Source: Rikenellaceae bacterium (GTDB lineage: Bacteria > Bacteroidota > Bacteroidia > Bacteroidales > UBA932). From it: DNA of 39,238 nt. Of the stretch, positions 34,301 to 39,238 are shown piece by piece; the first letter of the stretch is position 1, and each line of letters starts with the position of its first letter. A program made the position numbers and the translations under genes. The notes beneath the pieces were generated by a model. That model was not told where the DNA came from. It searched no databases and saw nothing but the letters and a program-made list of their open reading frames with translations. The DNA lies in the NCBI GenBank assembly GCA_900769145.1, contig CAAGFN010000183.1, positions 1-39,238 of the forward strand, in the 5' to 3' direction.

Positions 34301-34500
34301 ATAATCAGGCACATTCTCTTGAACTGAAGTCCAAGGCTCACGAGAATGAGCGCAGTGCCGGCAAGACTTACGTTACTTTGGATTTGCTGCATTGCGGACT
34401 TGGATGTGTGAACTCTTGGGGAGTATGGCCACGCCATGAATATCGTGTGCCCCCTGCAGAATATACTTTCCGAATCAGGCTTCGTCCTCTGAATAATTAG
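31321..34500 (+). CDS. Glycoside hydrolase family 2, beta-galactosidase-like
   Basis: This 1059-residue protein starts from ATG at 31321 with a signal peptide and is probably periplasmic. The domain order is LacZ-like: sugar-binding jelly roll (about 60-220, with YRRTFTIEPSWAGSDIFLHI and INRWCDGTYLEDQDYWRFSG), an immunoglobulin-like domain, the TIM barrel (KGVNRHELNPYKG, RTSHYPDDPLWY), a further Ig-like domain and the Bgal_small_N-like C-terminus. The acid/base is Glu459 in SLGNEAGPGDNF and the nucleophile Glu528 in IQCEYAHAMGNS. The enzyme removes terminal beta-galactose or a related sugar from imported oligosaccharides. Confidence 0.93.
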   Translation: MNRILLLLLFASVPSLNAIADSVTVLPDWQNPRIVERNRAPMTSTFTTDGGRLMLNGTWKFCWNENMSSRSLDFYSVDFDDSGWDTIPVPGMWELNGYGDPVYVNTGYAWRGHYINNPPFPPVEHNYVGQYRRTFTIEPSWAGSDIFLHIGSAISNVRVWINGHEVGYSEDSKLEARFDITEFVRLRENTIALEINRWCDGTYLEDQDYWRFSGIGRDVFVTSRPKKRIEDINVVAKASGEADIRLEVTKGVTSVELEILDCNGRTVASRKMAVSGSKSTQSGNRCVKLDMDVPSVRLWSAETPYLYTLRATACDKTGATEKTELQIGFRDVQIVGNQLLVNGKPILIKGVNRHELNPYKGYVVSEPDMINDILIMKKLNINAVRTSHYPDDPLWYSLCDKYGLYVIDEANIESHGMGYGKQTLSGDPAYLDAHLSRISRMVHRDINHPSIIIWSLGNEAGPGDNFVAGYKLVKEMDASRPVQYEGFLEYSNPHKPVFSDIICPMYYEYPFCENYLETNPGKPLIQCEYAHAMGNSMGGFKEYWDLVRKYPAYQGGFIWDFADQALWWKVDPEKYGTDHIFAYGGDFNDYDPSDNSFCCNGILASDRSLHPHAHEVAYQYRSIHTCSSTEEAERGRVNVYNENFFIDLSRYQVNWSVEVDGNPVLAGTVPAPSAGPQARATLDLGFNKENILAAAGVDDLVFHDVYLNVRWVLRRQDGILPAATEVAYDQICIHEADIALPANISGKPLSINVEGGIRRFCGRMDYPGPEGERSSAWSADFDMEKGTMVNYTIDGRQVILEPLAPCFARAVTENDLGCNFDKLMSLWRDSNIVPATVGYDELEDCARIIVISKPLGEAAVVIMEYRIYADGEVAVSEFVKDAGKLSRTPILPRFGMQLAMPGEYSCIEYFGKGPFENYVDRQSAALVGHYRQRVEDQYHYGYVRPQESGTKTGMKWLRVTDENGTGLEISSGQKFSGSALPFSVSDMDLRMLGNNQAHSLELKSKAHENERSAGKTYVTLDLLHCGLGCVNSWGVWPRHEYRVPPAEYTFRIRLRPLNN

Positions 34501-34502
34501 GT

Positions 34503-36692
34503 ATGCAAAGATTCTTGATATCGATGGCTTTGGCTGTCATTACCCTGCTGTCCGGCATCAGTATGGCTGCCGAAGGATACTCCTGGAAAGCAAAATGGAT
34601 TTCCAAGGAGCAATGTACAAGTGAGTCCAATACATGGCTGGCATTCAGGAAGGATGTACATCTCGATGAAGTCCCTCATTCCATTGTGGCACATATCGCA
34701 GCGGACAGCAAGTATTGGCTGTGGATAAATGACAAGATGGTGGTATTCGAGGGCGGTTTGAAAAGGGGACCCGCGCCAGGTGACGGCTACTATGATGAGG
34801 TGGAAATCGCCCCCTACCTGAAGCTTGGCAGGAACAGAATAAGCATTCTTCTGTGGTATTTCGGCCGCTCTGGATTCAGCCACATGAGCAGCGGCATTGC
34901 GGCAATAATCTTCGATGCCCGTGCTGAAGGGCTTGAGATACTATCAGATAAGGACTGGGACTGTGAGATTCACAGTGGCTATGGCACAGCCCGCTGCCCT
35001 GTGACCAATTACCGTCTTCCTGAGAGCAATGTCCGCTACGATGCCAATGCTTTTCCGGATGATTGGTACAGACTTGATTCGCAGGTCCGGTTCGGCCCGT
35101 CAATCGAGATTGGAGTGAAACCCGGTCTTCCGCCATTCGGAAAGCTGGTCCGCAGGCCTGTTCCTCTTTGGAAGGACTTCGGTTGCGGTGAATATGTCTC
35201 CTCTCATCAGTCCGGTGACACTATTTTCTGCCGTCTACCATACAATTGCCAGTTTTCCCCGTGTCTCAAGATTGAGGCTCCAGTCGGAAAAGTCGTATCC
35301 ATGATAACTGACCACGACTATGTTACAGGGGATAAGTGTGTCAGTGCGGAATATGTCACGAAAGAGGGCATCCAGGAATATGAACACCTTCCGTGGATGA
35401 ACGGAGACGTGCTTTTGTATATTGTACCGTCCGATGTTAAAGTTCTCGGGGTGGGGTTCCACGAGACTGGCTATCCCACAGACTTTGCCGGCTCCTTTTC
35501 CTGCGATGACCCATTCCTGAATGATTACTGGGAAAAGGCTGCAAGAACGATGTATGTGAATATGAGGGACAATTATTTCGATTGTCCAGACCGCGAGAGG
35601 GCGCAGTGGTTCGGTGATATCGTGAATGACCTGAATACCGCATTCTACTGCTTTGACCGTAGGGCTGACCTGCTTGCGATGAAAGGTTATCGTGAACTTG
35701 TAAACTGGCAGAAACCGGATGGCGTCCTGTATCATCCTGTACCTTGCTCAAATTATTTCAAGGAACTGCCGATGCAACTTATAAATGTTGTGGGGTGGTA
35801 CGGTGTAAGAAATTTATGGTTCTATTCGGGAGACGATTCCTTCCTGGAAGACATTTACGGGCCAATCCACAGATATCTGCACGAGGTCTGGCAGCTGGAT
35901 CCAGACGGGCTGCCTGTTTACCGTACCGGTGATTGGGACTGGCCGGACGAGGGACGGCACAGGGATCGTCAGGCCCAGCTCAATCTGTGGTATTATCTTG
36001 CAATGAAATCCGAGGCTGCGGTTGCCCGGAAACTCGGCCTGGAGGCAGATGCTCTCGAGGATGAATCCGTGATGAGACGTATTGCGGAGAAACTGGAATT
36101 CGAGTATTGGAATGGGAATGAGTACCGCAGTCCTGGCTATGATGACCCGCACACTGATGACAGGGTCCAGGCACTTGCGGTCATTTCAGGCATTGCAACA
36201 CCTGACAAATATCCGGCAATCAAGGCTGTATTGGGGCGGGAGTTCAATGCATCGACCTATATGTTTCCTTATGTGCTTGATGCCCTTTACACAATGGGCG
36301 AGCCTGGGATGGCAATTGACAGGATGAAGAGGATGTACTCGACGGTGATGAGTGATGATTGCTCGACTCTTTATGAGCATTGGGACTTCACCGGTTCCAG
36401 AAACCACGCCTGGACCTCGGGAGGGATTGTTTCAATGTTCAGGCAACTTGCCGGATTGGATGCAGTCGAGCCCGGCTATCGACGTTTCAGACTGGCTCCC
36501 CAGATGGGTCCGCTCAATCATATAACCGCTTCGTTTGAGACCATGTACGGTACCATTGCAGTGGTTCTTGACCGTTGTGGGGAGAAAATTAAAGCTGCCG
36601 TGTCAGTCCCGGAAGGAACATTATGTGAGGTTGAACTCCATAACGGCAGAAGCAAGACACTCCAGGCAGGTACTCATAATGTAACTTTGTGA
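34503..36692 (+). CDS. Alpha-L-rhamnosidase-like enzyme (GH78-like)
   Basis: This 729-residue protein has a signal peptide (ending SMAAEG). An N-terminal beta-sandwich (SWKAKWISKE, YWLWINDKMVVFEGGLKRGP) precedes an (alpha/alpha)6 barrel. The GH78-type motif DCPDRERAQWFGD starts at about residue 360. TGDWDWPDEGRHRDRQ and LYEHWDFTGSRNHAWTSGG follow, with the latter's Glu a candidate catalytic residue. The C-terminal beta-domain GYRRFRLAPQMGPLNHITAS is like Bac_rhamnosid_C. GH78 enzymes remove alpha-L-rhamnose by inversion. At 729 residues it is shorter than many GH78 enzymes. It begins 2 bases after the GH2 stop. Confidence 0.82.
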   Translation: MQRFLISMALAVITLLSGISMAAEGYSWKAKWISKEQCTSESNTWLAFRKDVHLDEVPHSIVAHIAADSKYWLWINDKMVVFEGGLKRGPAPGDGYYDEVEIAPYLKLGRNRISILLWYFGRSGFSHMSSGIAAIIFDARAEGLEILSDKDWDCEIHSGYGTARCPVTNYRLPESNVRYDANAFPDDWYRLDSQVRFGPSIEIGVKPGLPPFGKLVRRPVPLWKDFGCGEYVSSHQSGDTIFCRLPYNCQFSPCLKIEAPVGKVVSMITDHDYVTGDKCVSAEYVTKEGIQEYEHLPWMNGDVLLYIVPSDVKVLGVGFHETGYPTDFAGSFSCDDPFLNDYWEKAARTMYVNMRDNYFDCPDRERAQWFGDIVNDLNTAFYCFDRRADLLAMKGYRELVNWQKPDGVLYHPVPCSNYFKELPMQLINVVGWYGVRNLWFYSGDDSFLEDIYGPIHRYLHEVWQLDPDGLPVYRTGDWDWPDEGRHRDRQAQLNLWYYLAMKSEAAVARKLGLEADALEDESVMRRIAEKLEFEYWNGNEYRSPGYDDPHTDDRVQALAVISGIATPDKYPAIKAVLGREFNASTYMFPYVLDALYTMGEPGMAIDRMKRMYSTVMSDDCSTLYEHWDFTGSRNHAWTSGGIVSMFRQLAGLDAVEPGYRRFRLAPQMGPLNHITASFETMYGTIAVVLDRCGEKIKAAVSVPEGTLCEVELHNGRSKTLQAGTHNVTL

Positions 36693-36705
36693 TAATTATT
36701 TCCAT

Positions 36706-38157
36706 ATGGATAAAATACATTTTTCAGTAGTGGGATTTCTTCTGGCAATGGCTTTTGGCTTTGCTGCAGGAGGCCGTGCGGATGCCAAGGTTAAGCCCAA
36801 TCCCGTTTTTGCGGACAATATGGTTCTTCAGCAGAAGTCTGACGTGGCTGTTTGGGGCGAGGCAATGGCAGGTGCCCGTGTCAGGATAACTCCTTCTTGG
36901 AGCAGGAAGGCTGTCTGCGTCCAGTCTGATGCTGAGGGGAAATGGTTCACGAGGATCTCCACGCCTTCTGCTGGAGGCCCTTATGAGATTGTATTCGATG
37001 ACGGGGAGAAGACCCGCATAAGCAATGTCCTGGTAGGGGAGGTCTGGCTATGCTCAGGTCAGTCCAATATGGAAATGCCAATGGGTGGATGGCCCGGGCA
37101 GCCAATAGCCGGCTCCTTGGAGTATATAATGAATGCTGACCCGCAACTGCCTGTGCGTCACTGTATTGTGAAACGTGAAACATCTCTGGAAGTCAAGGAT
37201 AAATGTACCGTGACATGGACAGAAAATACACTTGAAGGTGTTGCCGGGTCGAGCGCCTATGCATATTTCTTTGCCAGGAGATTGAATGAGGTCATTGGCG
37301 TTCCAGTCGGGGTCATAAACGTATCCTGGGGCGGCAGCAGCATTCAGGCCTGGATGAGCAGGGAATTGCTGGAAAGGGAATTTGCAGGTGAAGTGGATTT
37401 GAAAGCCTACGAGATTGGCAGATGGCCGGAAGGGCAGCAGGGATTTGTACCTGCCTGCCTGTACAACGCAATGCTGCATCCGCTTGCTCCTTTCACTATC
37501 AAGGGATTCATCTGGTACCAGGGATGCACTGACAGGTCTGATTATAAACTCTACCACCGGATGCAGCCTGCTTTCGTGTCAATGTTGAGGCAGGAATGGG
37601 GAGATGAGACACTGCCTTTTTATTTTACCCAGATTGCCCCTTATGCCTATGACAACCCGGATGACACATTGTCCGGATATTTTATGTGGACCCAGGCATT
37701 GACACTGAAAGATATTCCTTGCAGCGGAATGGTTTCCACGGCTGATGCCGGCGAAAAGAACTGCATCCATCCTTCCGACAAGAAGACTCCTGCTGAACGA
37801 ATGGCAGCACTCGCTCTTGTTGATAATTATGGCTATTCCGGCATTGTCGATGTACGGACGCCTGTAGCCGAGTCTTTTGCGTTTGTTGGCGGAGTTGCTG
37901 AAGTGACTTTCCGCACAGGCCCGCTGGGACTGACCCCGATCTACGAGGAAATTGCCGGTTTTGAGCTCGCAGGAAATGACGGAATCTTCCATCCTGCTTG
38001 TGGATGGATTGACGAAAAGCGTCCCGACGTGGTCAGGGTAACATCATCTTATGTACCGGAGCCAGTAGCTGTCAGATATTGCATGAAAAACTGGTTTGTG
38101 CCGACACTTTTCAATTGTTTCGGCATACCTGCCAGTCCTTTCAGTTCGGATTATTGA
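36706..38157 (+). CDS. Sialate O-acetylesterase-like SGNH carbohydrate esterase
   Basis: This 483-residue secreted protein has a signal peptide of about 27 residues and fits the sialate O-acetylesterase (CE20-like) family. An N-terminal beta-domain (NPVFADNMVLQQKSDVAVWG) precedes the SGNH core with GEVWLCSGQSNMEMPMGGWP (catalytic Ser120), INVSWGGSSIQAWM (Gly/Asn blocks) and FIWYQGCTD. The catalytic His is in DAGEKNCIHPSDK (His355). Such enzymes remove O-acetyl groups from plant or host glycans. It is the last gene of the PUL operon, 13 bases after the rhamnosidase, and implies an acetylated substrate. Confidence 0.9.
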   Translation: MDKIHFSVVGFLLAMAFGFAAGGRADAKVKPNPVFADNMVLQQKSDVAVWGEAMAGARVRITPSWSRKAVCVQSDAEGKWFTRISTPSAGGPYEIVFDDGEKTRISNVLVGEVWLCSGQSNMEMPMGGWPGQPIAGSLEYIMNADPQLPVRHCIVKRETSLEVKDKCTVTWTENTLEGVAGSSAYAYFFARRLNEVIGVPVGVINVSWGGSSIQAWMSRELLEREFAGEVDLKAYEIGRWPEGQQGFVPACLYNAMLHPLAPFTIKGFIWYQGCTDRSDYKLYHRMQPAFVSMLRQEWGDETLPFYFTQIAPYAYDNPDDTLSGYFMWTQALTLKDIPCSGMVSTADAGEKNCIHPSDKKTPAERMAALALVDNYGYSGIVDVRTPVAESFAFVGGVAEVTFRTGPLGLTPIYEEIAGFELAGNDGIFHPACGWIDEKRPDVVRVTSSYVPEPVAVRYCMKNWFVPTLFNCFGIPASPFSSDY

Positions 38158-38184
38158 TCCAGGTCGGAATAACTTCGATGCTTA

Positions 38185-39238
38185 TCAACTGCACACAATC
38201 CACTTCTCCAGCCGCCGCAGCGATGAACTGAAGTTGGCCCCGACCTTGATGACTGTGCGGCCGTCGGCCTGCCACGGAAGAGCGTAGCCCTTCTCGTCAA
38301 TCTGCCTGAGAGCCTCTTCGGCTGAGCCGTCATACTTGAGTTCCATGATGTAGATATACTTGTCGGTCTTAAGGAGAAGGTCAATGCGGCCGTTGCTGGT
38401 CTGGTGCTCGGCTTCGATGTACAGGCCGCAGAGGCTGGTCACGATGAAGACCACGTTCTGGAACCAGTTCTCGGTGTCCTTGGCTATCTGGTCGAACTTC
38501 GCTCCGGCGAAGAAGGACTGGAGACGCTGCATGAAGCCTTCCGCATTGCCGGACTTGATGTCGGCCACGAATTTGCTGATTTCGAATGCGGAGGAAGTAT
38601 TCCGTTTAGCCGTATAGAATGGCAGGAGGAATTTCAGGAATCCGTTCTCAACTTCGCGGTTCGGGAAGCCAAGTTTGTATAGGCCGAATTCCCGGTCATA
38701 GTCCTTGATGGTCAGATATCCGCTCTGGTAGATGACAGGAATAGGGTTCTCATCATTGAAAATGCTTCCGAGTGTATCGGCGTCAGCCTCCATACCGGAC
38801 ATCTGCTCAAGATTGAAGTCCGCTTTCTGGAGCAGTTCTACGAGGAATGTCGGAGTGCCGGTCTCAAACCAGTAGCTGCCGTATCGCTGTTTTGAAAGCG
38901 TATTGAGGATGCTGAACGGATTGTACATCCCGGGGGTATCGTATGTGAAATGATATCCGTCATAGTCAAGTCTCAACTGTTCGCAGGCCTGCTCGAATGT
39001 TTGGCCGTTTGCCCCGGCTAGTCCGTTGATTTCTTCGTCAAAGTATTGATGCAGGTCAATCTCGGATATGCCGCAGAGGTCATAGAAACGATGGTCCATC
39101 GAAATATCGTTGAGATTGTTCAGGTCGCTGAACACGCTGACCTTCCCGAACTTGGTGACACCTGTCAGCAGGGCGAACTTGATGCAGGAGTCCATACTCT
39201 TCAATGCCCCGTAGAAACTCTTCAATGTGCTGCGGTAC
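38185..39238 (-). CDS. AAA-ATPase-like / PD-(D/E)XK nuclease protein, N-terminus missing
   Basis: The frame is open from the window end to a TGA at 38187-38185, giving about 350 residues of C-terminal sequence. It starts with YRSTLKSFYGALKSMDSCIK, as in AAA-ATPase_like (DUF1703-linked) proteins, followed by FALLTGVTKFGKVSVFSDLN and YDGYHFTYDTPGMYNPFSIL. Near the C-terminus GRIDLLLKTDKYIYIMELKY carries the D...ExK nuclease core of the PD-(D/E)XK_9 domain. The N-terminal ATPase Walker motifs lie beyond the window. This family is found in many near-identical copies in Bacteroidales genomes; its function is unknown. It converges on the esterase gene with 27 bases between stops. Confidence 0.88.
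   Translation of the reverse strand, partial: YRSTLKSFYGALKSMDSCIKFALLTGVTKFGKVSVFSDLNNLNDISMDHRFYDLCGISEIDLHQYFDEEINGLAGANGQTFEQACEQLRLDYDGYHFTYDTPGMYNPFSILNTLSKQRYGSYWFETGTPTFLVELLQKADFNLEQMSGMEADADTLGSIFNDENPIPVIYQSGYLTIKDYDREFGLYKLGFPNREVENGFLKFLLPFYTAKRNTSSAFEISKFVADIKSGNAEGFMQRLQSFFAGAKFDQIAKDTENWFQNVVFIVTSLCGLYIEAEHQTSNGRIDLLLKTDKYIYIMELKYDGSAEEALRQIDEKGYALPWQADGRTVIKVGANFSSSLRRLEKWIVCS

Overview
The window looks like a contig of an uncultured gut-type Bacteroidales (phylum Bacteroidota). The grounds are a SusC/SusD glycan-uptake locus with an ECF sigma/FecR regulator pair, bactofilin, a 1093-residue SecA of Bacteroidota type, repeated TTTG-N18-20-TAnnTTTG promoters, and the lack of clear Shine-Dalgarno sequences. 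The first 30 bases are Illumina adapter, so this is a raw contig end and the first gene is cut there.

Bases 1-3600 hold the adapter, a truncated minus-strand EamA-type membrane protein, tRNA-Cys with a terminator hairpin, a decayed DUF3990/DUF3791 pair, a cytoplasmic cyclophilin, and a convergent acyl-CoA synthetase. Bases 3600-12600 are mostly housekeeping: hexapeptide acetyltransferase, secA, bactofilin, mazG, tcdA, a DUF2147 protein, a GNAT-like protein and prfA.

Bases 12556-14087 form a queuosine module. After prfA there is a 22-bp perfect inverted repeat and a run of GC-rich hairpins. Next comes a short H-type pseudoknot that matches a preQ1-I riboswitch, then a YhhQ-type queuosine-precursor transporter and queF. 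The ligand of the proposed riboswitch is the product of the QueF reaction, so the arrangement makes biological sense.

Bases 14100-19013 carry a CPBP membrane protease and a sugar-nucleotide type nucleotidyltransferase on the minus strand. A divergent ftsB/divIC-like gene follows, overlapping a mannose-6-phosphate-isomerase-like gene that has lost most of its metal site. Then come an Hsp15-like S4 protein and convergent trpS.

Bases 19124-38157 are one polysaccharide utilisation locus, all on the plus strand: ECF sigma, FecR anti-sigma, a fimbrillin/SusE-F-like surface lipoprotein, SusC with an STN signalling domain, SusD, a DUF1735/discoidin-like lipoprotein, GH5, GH2 beta-galactosidase-like, GH78 rhamnosidase-like and a SGNH acetylesterase. 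The likely scheme is that glycan binding at SusC/D signals through the STN domain to FecR, which releases the sigma factor. The surface lipoproteins bind and cut an acetylated, rhamnose- and galactose-bearing glycan, and the periplasmic enzymes finish it. The window ends inside a minus-strand AAA-ATPase/PD-(D/E)XK gene of a family usually found in many copies.

No CRISPR array, prophage or complete insertion sequence was seen. The most interesting points are the riboswitch candidate, the hairpin-rich element next to it, and the degenerate isomerase.
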